Positions 31,590 through 43,092 of a stretch of DNA of 64,000 bases are shown here, piece after piece. Position numbers and translations under genes: made by a program. The notes beneath the pieces are model-generated. The model had not been told where the DNA came from and did not search any database. It worked only from the letters and a program-made list of their open reading frames with translations. Source of the stretch: Gordionus sp. m RMFG-2023 (Eukaryota > Nematomorpha > Gordioida > Chordodea > Parachordodidae); the NCBI RefSeq assembly GCF_954871325.1, contig NC_088776.1, forward strand, positions 60,412,954 through 60,476,953, in the 5' to 3' direction. Positions within the stretch are counted from its first letter, which is position 1, and each line of letters starts with the position of its first letter.

Positions 31590-32890
31590 ACCAGAAGAAT
31601 ATACGAATTATGAAAAAGTTTAGATAATATTATTTAGGTAATATTATAGAAGCAAATAACTTTAATTATCCTAAAAAGAGATAGGTTTGTAATACGATTA
31701 TTTTAATTTATAATGGCTGTTTTTTCATTTATAAATATTGTATCATCCCTTACTACCTCCTAATATTATTCAATTGGCATGCGAAAACATATTTGCATAG
31801 GTTTTTATATGCGTAGAAAATAATAATATGAGATTATAATGTCCCTAAAAGCTCATTTTTTACAAAAGAATATTAACGCTACTGTATAATTTATAAACTA
31901 AATTATAATGTTGCAGGAAAAAATTAAAGTATTTGTTTTTTTTTATTGAAGCGGAGTAATTAGTATAGATTATTTAACATAATATTTCTCTTCAATAATA
32001 ATTTTTATAATTTTAAGGGGAAAAAATTTATATACTAGAATTTCTACATATATGTTTTTTTGGCAATTTTTTAAATATAATTTTCATTTTCTATCTTTTT
32101 TATATGTTGGGCATAATCAAGATAATTTTTTTATGATAGATTGCTTTAGTATTAAATTGAAATCTGCTAATTTTTGATAATGCTCTCCTAGAATATTGGA
32201 ACAAAATTTTAGGCGATTATATTTAGATATATTTTTATTAAATTAAATTAGAAAGCAAAAAAAATATTTAAAAAAATGTAAAGTTATTTTTTTATTTTTA
32301 GGAGGTTCATTGTAAAAAATAATTTCTTTCAGAAAATATGGTATATTAATTTTATAACATCATAAATGAATAAAAGATAATTATGACAAACATTTTATTA
32401 GTGACTTAAAAATATTAATTATTTTATTAAATTAAAAGGTATTTAGATATTAGGTATAGACTAAAATGAAATTTACAAAATGTAGTACATTCTTTAAAAA
32501 TAAAACAACCAATCTTTAATACCTGTCAAATTTTGAAACGTTGTTCCATTCCAGGTCTCTGATTTGAGCGGAACTATATCAGAATTTTTCCCTAAAAAAA
32601 TGGGAACGGAATTATCCCTGATAGAAGGTTTGCCGTTGTTTTCGAACAGAAACACATATTATAAGAGCAAAAAATAAGTTTAAAAATAGTTCTTATATTA
32701 GGTTTAAATTCAATTCTAACATCATAGAAAATAAATAATAAAATGTCTATATCCCTATTAACCATTCTTTCGAATGAATTCTTGTTTAATAAATAGTACA
32801 ATTTTTTAAATGAGACATTATTTTTCATTAAACAATTTTGTGAATAATTGGCAAGATATAATCATATGGTATACCTGGAAACTTCCCTTT
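31590..32890. other. AT-rich intergenic sequence
   Basis: I see no gene or clear repeat here. Confidence 0.4.
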
Positions 32891-32895
32891 TTATA

Positions 32896-33080
32896 TGAAG
32901 AGAATCATGATAAACGTGCGAAGTAAAAATTATCTACTTTTTCTCTTTTTACACATACTATATATATATTATCTAAAAATATAAATTAGAATATATATGA
33001 TTAAACAAAAAAACAAAAGCTAAGGTTACGAAAAATAAAAAGTAATAATAGGTAAGGTTATCAATTTTGAATATGTAACA
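32896..33080 (-). repeat. 3' LTR of the Ty3/gypsy element
   Basis: 185 bp, bounded by TG/CA. It matches 38058-38257 apart from about a dozen bases missing and a few scattered differences. Confidence 0.9.
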
Positions 33081-33539
33081 TTCTCCTCCTTCTAAAAAGC
33101 CTTCCCATAATTTCATCTATGAAGTCCTGGAGAGTTTGTTGTCCAAGTAGTTTATCGTTTTGGTCATCAAGTTGTTTCACAAGTTATCATATCGTTGGCT
33201 TGTCCCAATCGTTTACTGTGTTTGTACGTTGGTTTGTTTAAATCGTAATCTTGATATCCTTATCGTAAGTTGTCCTTATAAATCGTGACTTTGTCATATA
33301 GCTTGCTTGGTTGTACTCAGTTGCTATTATTATCATTTTCAAAATTGTTAATATCATCAGTAAGTTGCGAATAATACGAAATAATAGTTCATCATATTGG
33401 TTGGATATAAAAATAAACGAAGAATGATAAATCAATAAGAATGTTATATAATATTTTCAGCGTTTTAATTTTTTTGCGTTTTAGTATAAGCGTTTTAATA
33501 TTTAATTTACTTTATGCAATTTACTATTTATTTAATATT

Positions 33540-36500
33540 TTAAGTTATGTAGTCTTTTAAATACACAGGTTTTTGTTTAATTCGCACAGGTCTAGAAATA
33601 GGTGTTATATCGTTATTAACAGTAATTTTTATATTTTTGTCCACACTTCCCTCCTTAAAAGAATCCTTAGAGTCATAGTTAACAATTGTGTTAAAACAGT
33701 TTCCAATTCTTATTTGATCTAAATGTCTCCTCAAAATACCTTTCTCTGTCTTAATTTGGAACATCATGTCACTTTCTTTATGTGTGATCATACCTTTGCA
33801 CCATTTATCATCACCTTGTACTTTGTACCAAACAAAATCTCCTACGTTAAAGGTTCTATTACGTGGTAAAGTAACGTTTATTTTATTCTCCTTCTCCTCC
33901 AACGGTTTTAATAAGTCCCATTTAATTCTAATATCTCGATTAAACATTCTCTGAGGTGGTGTAACTCCTGTAGTATCATTACGCGTATTTCTGTAATTAA
34001 ATAAAAATTTGCCAAGCGCGATGTCTAGGTCAATTTTAATATTCCTTTTCATATGTGTTTTGAACGTTCTGACCATACGTTCTACCTGGCCATTGGATTG
34101 CTGGTGATAAGCAGATGTGAGCACATGTTTAATACCAAAATTGTTGCAAAATTTTTCAAAATCGTTACTCGTAAAGTTAGTACCATTATCAGTAACTATA
34201 GTTTCAGGTATTCCGTATAGCGAAATAGTTTTAAAGATTTCTTTTAAAGTCACATCAGTCGTAATATTTTTAACAGGAATAATAATTGGAAATTTGCTGT
34301 AGGCATCGACTATTATCAACCAATTTTTTGTGAAAAACGGACCCACATAATCTATGTGTATCCTTTCAAACGGTTTGGTTGCCGAAACCCATGGTTTTTG
34401 TATCTTTATAGGATTATCATAATATATGTTACAATCGTCACAACTTTTCACTTCCATAACTATGTCATTATTTATACCAGGCCACCACATGTAATCTTTG
34501 GCTAAGGATTTGATTTTTCCTGCCCCCAAGTGACCTTCATGTAATGACTGTAGTATATTTTTTCTCATAGAAGACGGAATTATGATTCTGTTGCTTTTGT
34601 AAAGACAATCCTTAATTATACTTAATTCCAATTCAATGTTTTTATAAATATTATTCATTATAGGTCTGTTGTTTTTAATATCATTTATGACTTGTTTTAT
34701 TTCCATATCTTTCAAAGTTTCATCACGAATTTGATTAAAATTAATAGGTAAATCCCCATATTCATTTATTATAGTGATATTTTCAATAGTTTCATCATGA
34801 CATTCTTGTGGTAATCTCGAGAGACAATCAGGAACAACATTATATTTACCGGCTTTATACTTTATATTAAAATCATATCCTCCTAATGTAATATTCCACT
34901 TCTGGAGTCTTAAGGACATGGTGCTATTATCCTTAAGACCCTTGGTAAGACCCTTGGTAAAGATGTGAACTAGAGGTTTATGGTCAGTAATAATTGTAAA
35001 TTTTGTGCCGATTAAGTATTCCTGGAACCTTCTTATAGCGAACACAATGGCGAGAGCCTCACGCTCAATATTGGTATAATTCATTTCGGATTTTAATAAA
35101 GTTCTCGACGCGAAAGCTATAGGTTTTTCTTTACCATCTTTTTCAATATGAAATAGTACAGCTCCTAAACCACATTTCGATGCGTCAGTAGCTATCCCTA
35201 TAGGTAATTCAGAGTTAAAATATGTCAAAGCAGGTGGAAGACTAATCAACTTCTTAAGATCATTAAAACTTTTAGAGTGTTCAAGGTTCCAAGCCCATTT
35301 TTCTTTGTTGACAATCTTATATAGAGGATCGGCAATATCTGCAAAATTGTTCAAAAATTTTCTATAGTAGCCAGCCATTCCCAGAAATGTTGATAATTCA
35401 GCAGCTGATTTTGGTTCTGGCATGTTAATTATTGCTTCAATTTTGTCGTGATTAGCATGAATCCCCTTAGCGTCAATATCATGACCCAGGAACCTCACTT
35501 TGTTTTTAAAGAACACACTTTTATTAAAGTTAGGTATTAGCCCAAACGATGATATTCTATCAAACACTTTTTTTATGTTGTTTAGGTGGGCTTCATCGTT
35601 TTTTCCAGTTATAAGTAAATCATCAATATAAAATATAACGTCATCCATGTCACCGAAGATTTGATCCATAATCTGTTGAAAAAAAAACAGATGAGGTCTT
35701 AAGCCCAAAAGGAAGTCTAGTAAATTGGTAATATCCCTTATGCGTAGATATGGTTAAAATATTTCTGCAACTTTTATCAATTGGTATCTGTAAGAAAGCA
35801 TTTTTAAAGTCAATCTTCGTAAATTTCTTTCCTTCCGAAAGTTTAGCAATTAGATCATTAATTCGTGATAGAGGGTATCTAAAGTCTTCTAGAGCTGGGT
35901 TTACAGTGTCCTTAAAATCAGCGCAAAGCCTAATGCTCCCATCATCTTTGTAGACAGCGGTAACAGGACTTGCCCATCGGACATCATTCACCGGCTCAAT
36001 AATTTTATCATGTATCCATTTCTTAAGTTCATTGCTAACAAGATCAATTTTTGAATAAGGAATACGTCTAGACGGTATTATTTTAGGTTGGGAATCTCTT
36101 CTTAAATGTAACTTGACACTTGCTTTGTTGATTGGCCCATTAGTCAATTTGGATTCACACTCTATAATCAATTTTTTTATTTCATCTTCGTAATTAGTGT
36201 CAACATTTGCTATAAATTTATTTAAAATATTTTTGAAAGCATTGATCCATGTACGTCCCAACAAGACATTTTTACTTGATTCAACGACTAGCGCTTGTAA
36301 ATATTTTGAGATACCATCATAAGTCACTTTAACTTGAGTGGTGCCGATGATCTTGATTAAATTACCGTCATAAGCGGTAAGTTGTAGCTCGGATTTCTTA
36401 ACATCTCTAATACCAAGTTTTTTAGCCAGACCATGAGGTATAATAGTATGTTTGGAGCCTGTATCAACTTGCATACATGTAACAATATCGTTCACTTTTA

Positions 36501-36627
36501 AAGTAGTCATAAATGCATTATCTTTGTCATTGAGCATGTCACCAGATAAGTTGTTAACATTGAAATCATTATCATCTTTGTTCTTTGTAGAGTCAACTTT
36601 CTCTTCAATAATTTCTTCAATATTCAT
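33540..36627 (-). mobile_element. pol region of the Ty3/gypsy element
   Basis: From the right: an aspartic protease with QVDTGSKHTI and the second motif VLLGRTWI; a reverse transcriptase with RLPFGL and the catalytic YIDD; RNase H with IATDASKCGLGAVL and TDHKPL; an integrase with the HH-CC finger (LHEGHLGAGKIKS...CDDC) and catalytic-core motifs IDYVGPF, TDNGTNF and HQQSNGQVER. This order places it in Ty3/gypsy and not in Ty1/copia. It is part of a fossil element. Confidence 0.92.
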
Positions 36628-37887
36628 ATTATAATCATTGTTGTATTGTATTTGCTTACTATTATTGTTGTCGCTACCTCTATAATTATTTGAGTTATTG
36701 TTGTATTGTATTTGTTTTCTCTGATTATTGTCACTACCTCTATAATTATTTGAATTGTTTTAATAGGATTGGTAATTGTTACGATTTCCATCACCGTATT
36801 GGATCTGTTTTCTTTGATTATTATCATGCCATGTATTATTTCTACCATAATTAGATTGATTATTATTGTTATAGCGATAGTTATTGTAGTTATAGTTGTT
36901 ATAATTATCGTGGTATCTCGAATTATTATTACCGTAATTCCTATCATTGTATCTAAAATTATTATTCCCATTTCTATTTATATTATCATAATTATTTCTA
37001 AAATTATTATCAGGTCTAAAATAATTATTGTTGTCGTTTCTATTTTTATTGTAAAAGTTTTTATCTTTATCGGACTTTTTATCGTTATTCATATAATTTA
37101 TATTATCAACATCTGACTTATCGCTGATGCTGTCTAACTTAATCCCTAACTCAACCATCTCATTTAAAGTTAAATTAATATTTTTACAAAATTTATATTT
37201 TAAGGTAGATGTACGTAGTTTTTCTTTTAATCTACTGTCGTCCGAAAAATTACATTTTTTATGTAGTTTCGGATACTCTTATGTACCATTGCATGAAATT
37301 CTCACTAGTGCTGTAATAAGTTAAATTCATTTATTAAAATGTTTTTATCTTGCACAGGTAAAAGGTAAGTTAACTTTTTAGTCACAATTTTAAGATCTAG
37401 TATGTCGGTATCAGAACAAATTGATTTAATATTGTCAAAAACCTCGTCTGATAAATTATTAAGCAAAGTATTTATTTTAATAGAGTCCGATAATGTGCTG
37501 GTCGAAAAATAACTTAATATTCTGTCTAAGTAAATCTCAGTAAGGGGTCCAACTAATTTAGGAATTTTGTGTATAAACTCTGGTTTTATTTCCATGTTTT
37601 ATTAGTAAATCATATGTATTGGAAATTATAACATTTTATATTTTAACATTTTATATTTTGACAAACATACAATTTAATTGTATAAATTCTGACACATTAT
37701 ACACATAATATTTGCCATTCAAAGATTCAAAACAATTTATTATATCTTTGAGGTTCGCGAACTCAAACAAAACATCCTCAGTACCCAGTATTCTAGAGTG
37801 GTGTACATCACAGTTATAAGTCAAATCGAACAATATATCGTAAATGGAAATTTCATAAGGAATGTTGATGAGTTTAAAAGCAAACAT
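36628..37887 (-). mobile_element. gag-like region of the Ty3/gypsy element
   Basis: Upstream of pol on the same strand. A small leading frame (MFAFKLINIPYEISIY...) is followed by a capsid-like helical segment (PKLVGPLTEIYLDRIL...). Then comes a strongly Asn/Tyr/Arg-rich stretch that takes the place of the usual nucleocapsid. No CCHC knuckle is seen. Confidence 0.6.
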
Positions 37888-38057
37888 GATGGAAATAATA
37901 TCAAAATGATTTTACCTTATTTTTTCCTTCTTTATATAGAAATTATTTGTATCGTTTTATGATTTTTTATTATTCATATTTACAGAGAGAAAAAAAAATT
38001 TTATTTTTAAAAAAAATTTCCATAAGGCGAGTTTTTTTTGCCAAACATGGAGCACCA

Positions 38058-38257
38058 TGAAGAGAATCATGATAAACGTGCGAGTAAGTAAAAATATATA
38101 TTATTATTATTATCTACTTTTTCTCTTTTTACACATACTTTATATATATTATCTAAAAATATAAATTAGAATATATATGATTAAACAAAAAAACAAAAAG
38201 TAAGGTTACGAAAAATAAAAGTAATAATAGGTAAGGTTATCAATTTAATATGTAACA
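38058..38257 (-). repeat. 5' LTR of the Ty3/gypsy element
   Basis: 200 bp, TG...CA on the element strand, followed outside by the TTATA target duplication (38258-38262). Confidence 0.9.
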
Positions 38258-38262
38258 TTATA

Positions 38263-39057
38263 AAAATAAATTTATTCATTATTTAAGATAACCAATTTTA
38301 TTTATAACCTTCAAGTTGCACATTCAAATCAAATAATGGAAATATCACCACCAACCAAACAATGACGATGAAAAATAATATTATCATACTTTTATATAAT
38401 GATTTTATACAATATAATTATAAGTATCCTGTTAATAGTTTATTTTAGATTATTGTATTTTATAGGCCTATTAAATAATTATAACTATGTACAAAATGTA
38501 AAAAGAATTAAATATAATATACATAGATATAAAAGAGTTAATATCTTGAATACAATTAAAAAATATTATAAATTTATTCATTTTATAAATAATTAAATTT
38601 TATACAATATAATAAAGTTTTATATATTTAAAATTAATGAGAATTTTTTTAAAATAAATAAAAATATAAACCATTAATTTTAATGGCTAGTATATTGTTA
38701 TAAAATATATAGTATTTATTTATATTAATATAAATATAAATAGTGTATTCATTTAATGAACGCGTTCCTTTTTTTATGCGAACTTTAAACGTAAATGCGT
38801 TCGATTTTTATCTATGAATTAACGCTTTAGATTTTTATATAAATACTTACAGCACTATTCCGTGTGTTTGATTAGATATGGTTTCCAAAATATAAATAGA
38901 AATCTCTGGGTCTTAAGAAGTTATTATTTTGATCATGAGGTAACGTCTAGTAAGCCTTTTTTTTGTAAAATAATTAAAATTCAACATTCATTCACCAAAT
39001 TTGCAATTTTTTTTTTAAAAATACATCTAATCACAATTGGTCTATTATATAGATTTA
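38263..39057. other. AT-rich sequence
   Basis: No coding sequence is supported. TATATAAATA near 38837 could be a TATA box for the short frame at 39058. Confidence 0.3.
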
Positions 39058-39261
39058 ATGGATGATGAAGCTCTGAAGAGGAGATCTAAACGAAATATTA
39101 AACCCCCATCTTATCTTGGATACGAATATATGTTAACTGACGGTTCAAAAATGATTTGTCCATTACCTGAGGATGATGATATTACTATAATTTATTCTCA
39201 GCCATCATCCTTCAATAAAACTAATAAAGTACTTTCTTTATATGGAATAAGTTTATTATGA
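39058..39261 (+). CDS. Unidentified short ORF, possible last exon
   Basis: An acceptor-like TTATATAG lies just before an open frame reading MDDEALKRRSKRNIKPPSYL, then GYEYMLTDGSKM and a stop at 39259-39261. It is hydrophilic, with a basic stretch and an acidic patch (PEDDD). RRSKRNIKPPSYL resembles linkers in transposon-encoded proteins, so it may be a leftover of a mobile element. I do not recognise the family. Confidence 0.3.
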   Translation: MDDEALKRRSKRNIKPPSYLGYEYMLTDGSKMICPLPEDDDITIIYSQPSSFNKTNKVLSLYGISLL

Positions 39262-40494
39262 TAGTATTTGAGATTATATTTGGGTGATTTATCGCTGTTT
39301 TTTGAAATGGTTACAGAATATTACTCAGCACTTTCAGACTATAGACTTTATTTTTTAGGTTCTTATGATATTAATTAAACCACGTGTATTGTATTACCCA
39401 TTAAATTGTCGTGAACTCTATTTATTTTGGGATATGATATATACCTATTGTTATTATAGTAAAATATTTTAAAATTATAAATAAAATTGGAAAATTGTGT
39501 CTATTATAAAAATATTACCTTTACTTTAAGAGGTTTAATATATCAACAAAAGTTTCTTCACTATTAATATACATGTTTACTATTTCTTTACTTTTGTCAT
39601 AACCACGTAGTTATCTTATGGATGTGTAACTTAAAAAAAAATGATATAAGATGGATGAATACATTATAAATAATTTGGCAAAATTCATATTTGTAACTAT
39701 CAGAGACCTGCAGAGGCACCATTTGCATGGCCCGGCCCGTATTTAAATTTTTTAGGCCTGGCCCGGATATTTTTTAAAAAATTTTTTTACGGCCTGGCCT
39801 GGCCCGGATTTAAAGATTTAAGGCCCGGCCCGGATAAATTTAAAAAAAAATTTTTACGGCCCGGCCCGGATTTAAAAATTTAACCCGGCCCGGATATTTT
39901 TTTAAAAAAAATTTCAGGCCCGGCTCGGAATTTTTTAAAATTATATTTGACCTGGTATATACAAAAATTCACCTATGAGGTATTTTACCATATTTTTCAG
40001 CAAGTATTATCGCTTATTATTTAAAAAATACATGAAAAAAGCTAATATTTTGAGAATATTATATTGAATTTATAAAAATTATAAAACTGTTATTTATAAA
40101 AATGGATATTTTGAGCATATACTATATTTTTTGCATTTATAAAAATAAAACTAATATTCATAAAAATGGTAATAATATTTTGAGCATATACTATATTTTA
40201 TATTGCATTTTAAAAAAATAAAACTAATATTTAATTTATAAAAATAGAAAATATATTTTGAGAATATAATATATTGTATTTAATTTACTATTTAATTTAT
40301 AAAATAAAAATAAATCACTATTTAAAAAAATGCATGTATAATAAATAGTATTTTGAAAATATAATCTAATTGCACAATATTAATATAATTTATTTTATAA
40401 TTTTTAAATATTTTATATTACATTTATAGGTTGGTTTTTCAGGTGTAAAAAAATTATTAATTTTCATGGATTTACCATCACATTTATGTTTTTT

Positions 40495-40698
40495 TTAGAT
40501 GTGATGTACCATGTTTATAATTATAAGATAATATACTTGAACAATTCTTACATTGTACGTAGCCAATGTTTTTTTATTTTCATCTATGATGATGTTAAAT
40601 TTAGCCCATATTTCAGATTTTAAATTATTATTTGTATTTCTAAAAGAATAAATATTATTTTTAATTTTATTAATTATATCATTAGTATTTTGTGCCAT
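40495..40698 (-). pseudogene. BED-type zinc finger remnant of hAT transposase
   Basis: The frame reads KSEIWAKFNIII, then TLATYNVRIVQ, then INMVHHI. It follows the BED-finger layout (W--F, then C-x2-C, then N-x3-H), but both cysteines have been replaced. This fits the N-terminus of a decayed hAT transposase. Confidence 0.4.
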
Positions 40699-40700
40699 GA

Positions 40701-40897
40701 TATTCCTTTATTTGATTGTTTTGGTAAATATTCTAAAAATTTAGATATGAATTATAAAAAATATATTATTAATACTTGAATATTGGGGCTTATTTAAGGT
40801 ATTCCTTTATTTGATTGTTTTGGTAAAATATGTTGTAAAAATTTAGATATGAATTATAAAAAAATATATTAATACTTTGAATAAATTTGCAGGAAAT
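40701..40897. repeat. 99-bp tandem duplication
   Basis: Two units begin TATTCCTTTATTTGATTG at 40701 and 40800 and share TTTAGATATGAATTATAAAA. The array lies inside the hAT-like element, at the start of the BED-like frame. Confidence 0.85.
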
Positions 40898-41257
40898 TAA
40901 TAATTAGATCGATCTGTGGGTGTTAGGTGTGTTAACCATTACCCAATATTATATTAATCATAACTATAATATAATATAATCTTATAACCATTAACTCATA
41001 ATGTAAAAATTTTTATAAAAAATATTAAGGCCCGGCCCGGCCCAGGTTTAACAATCTTAGGCCCGGCCCGGATATATTTAAAAAAAAATTTTTAGGCCCG
41101 ACCCGGGCCGGGCTTAGGGCCGGGCCTGCAGGTCTCTGATATCTGATTATTTTAAAAATATATGCTATAAAATTTTGTTTTTGCCAAAATTATTATTTTA
41201 TAGATTAATACCCTATAATTACAATAATTATAGAAAGTGGAATAATGAAAGTAAGTA

Positions 41258-41449
41258 CTGTGGTTAAATGGCTCTATTTTAAAAAATGGTTAACCCAATA
41301 TTTTAGCCAAAAAATATTATGCAAACCTCAAAATTTTGCCCATAGATGGTAGAAAGGTTTGGACATCTATCGAAATCTTGAGGCTTGTGTAATATTTTGT
41401 TGATAATCATAATTTAAGATTGCAAAATCAAGCTGTTTAACAACAGTAG
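41258..41449. mobile_element. Degraded GTGTTGTTAAACGG-family MITE
   Basis: TGGTTAAATGGCTC, ATATTTTAGCC, GCCCATAGATGGTAGAAAGG and the right end CTGTTTAACAACAGTA are recognisable. Confidence 0.55.
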
Positions 41450-42112
41450 AAATAAGCATATTAAAGAAAATAAGTGTGGGTTAAACTTGTAAAACACTTC
41501 CTGTGTTCAAAAGGACCTCATCAAAATTTTTGCAAATACAGGGGGGGTCCCAATATATATGCGAAATGATCTCATAATTTTTTTTTATGTAGAGGGGGGG
41601 ATTAAGATTTTGTGTTGTTATATTTCTAAGTTATATGTAGGGCCCAACCCTATGTAAATTGGCCCCGTTCATAATTATTTTAATCGCCTGTAAAATATAT
41701 TTTGTACAAGCTATCTGGTCCATAATAATTTTTTATGAAGGTATATACGACATAAATTTGCCTATTTATCGGCTTTAACAACATTCTCATAATTTTGGCC
41801 AGGCCCATGAAAATATTTTGCATATAATTTGTCTGTTCTACCTTGATAATCCTTTTTGGTTAAGTCAGATTGTACTGACTTAAAATATTTACAAAAAAAC
41901 ATATAATTATTTAATGGTATAAAATTTATATATAAGTTTTAATGATATTTTTATAAATAAATAATAATTTTTATATTAAATAATCTAATTTTAACAAATA
42001 TTTTTATTTTTATTTTTTAAAAAATGATGATGAACATAGATAAACAATGTTTTCAAATCACCTAATTTTCGTTCAATGCACTAGATTTACCATTCGTTCA
42101 TTAATTACACTT
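41450..42112. other. AT-rich intergenic sequence
   Basis: No gene seen. Sequences resembling 'AATTGGCC-CG-TCATAATTATTTTAATCGCCT' spaced every ~60 bp (41650-41830) suggest a decayed GC-richer repeat. Confidence 0.3.
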
Positions 42113-42450
42113 AAAATTGGCCATACATAAGAGTCAGCTGTAGCACCATTTTGTGGTTTTTAATTTGCATTGAGATTCAAACCACAAAATGGCGCTACAG
42201 TTGGCTCTAATTTATGTAGTGCTTGTTGTTAAACGGCTCGTTTTGAGCCGATTTTTAAAAACGGCTAACTCAATATTTCATCCGGAAAAATATCACGCAA
42301 GCCTGAAGAATTTGCTCATATAAAAAAACAAAGGTCCAGACATATATAATCGAAATATCGAGGCTTAGGCAATATTTTTTTCTGGCTAAAATATTGAATT
42401 AACCGTTTTTAAATCAGCCGTTTAACAACATTATATGTGTGGACACTTAA
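42113..42450. mobile_element. CAGCTG-end MITE interrupted by another MITE
   Basis: The left arm ATACATAAGAGTCAGCTGTA and mirrored right arm GGCGCTACAGTTGGCTCTAA match the element at 7644-7816. The outer right end (TGTGTGGACACTTAA) resumes after the insert at 42222-42433. Confidence 0.6.
42222..42433. mobile_element. GTGTTGTTAAACGG-family MITE, nested
   Basis: TTGTTGTTAAACGGCTCG starts the left end and GCCGTTTAACAACATTA the right end. Similar TATGTAGT/TATGTGTG bases outside both ends fit an 8-bp target duplication within the host MITE. Confidence 0.65.
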
Positions 42451-42935
42451 TTTAACGTTTTGCCAATATAGTTTTTAAAAGGTATCATCTCATCAATAAT
42501 TTTACCAGGTCAGATAAATAGGGTTATCGTTTTATTACATCCTTTAATTTAAAAAAAAAAAAATTTTTTTTCCATTTTATTTCTAAACTTTCTTCTTCTT
42601 TTGTTTTTGTTTTTATTTCTTATTTTTTTTTTACAAAAAAAAGGGATAATAAAACGGAAGCTATGATGCATATACGATGTATAAATGTAATAATTACCTA
42701 ATAAAAATTGAAGGACCACTGGCGTAACCAAGATGGCGTGAGAGGCTGGAAATCCCCCTTCACCCCCCCCCCCCCCAGAAAATTTGCTATGTTTCATAAA
42801 TATCATTTTAATCCCGATAGAAATTTTTGGCGGGAAATGAGCAGCCAAACGTTAATTAAGGTACTCCACTGAAGGAGTTTTTTTTTAAAAATAATATATC
42901 ATTCCCGGCATACTAATGCCTGGATTCACATATAA

Positions 42936-43092
42936 ACGGTTTTGTTAAACGGCCCGATTTCAGGTCGATTTTTAAAAAACGGCGCTAATAAGATTTTAGC
43001 CGCCAACATGATATTGCCTGAGCCTGGAGATTTTGCTCACAGATGGGCAAAAAAGTTTGGAGGATCTTTATTTGCCAAACCTAACAACACTA
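42936..43092. mobile_element. Shortened GTGTTGTTAAACGG-family MITE
   Basis: TTTTGTTAAACGGCCCG left, CCTGGAGATTTTGCTCACAG inside, AACAACACTACG right. Most of the right arm is lost. Confidence 0.5.

Larger units (their letters stand above)
32896..38257 (-). mobile_element. Ty3/gypsy LTR retrotransposon fossil, nearly whole
   Basis: The 5.36-kb element has two ~190-bp LTRs (TG...CA ends), read on the minus strand. The 5-bp target duplication TTATA is at 32891-32895 and 38258-38262. A primer-binding-site-like TGGTGCTCC directly follows the 5' LTR, and a polypurine tract (AGAAGGAGGAGAA) directly precedes the 3' LTR. The order gag, protease, reverse transcriptase, RNase H, integrase is that of Ty3/gypsy (Metaviridae). 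The LTRs differ by a few substitutions and small length changes, suggesting a fairly recent insertion. The coding part looks close to whole, with roughly two or three breaks. No envelope gene is seen. Confidence 0.93.
39701..41138 (-). mobile_element. hAT-like element with CCCGGCCCGG subterminal arrays
   Basis: The ends are inverted: CAGAGACCTGCAG and CCTGCAGGTCTCTG. Both ends have long runs of GGCCCGGCCCGG with A/T spacers (39720-39950 and 41030-41120). In the middle, minus strand, is a BED-finger-like remnant (40495-40698). A left end of the same family occurs at 54969. No clear target duplication was found. Confidence 0.7.

Noticed and set aside
36760-37158. Overlapping Asn/Tyr-rich and Ile-rich frames on both strands
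   Set aside because: Low-complexity shadows of the gag-like end of the LTR element, not separate genes.
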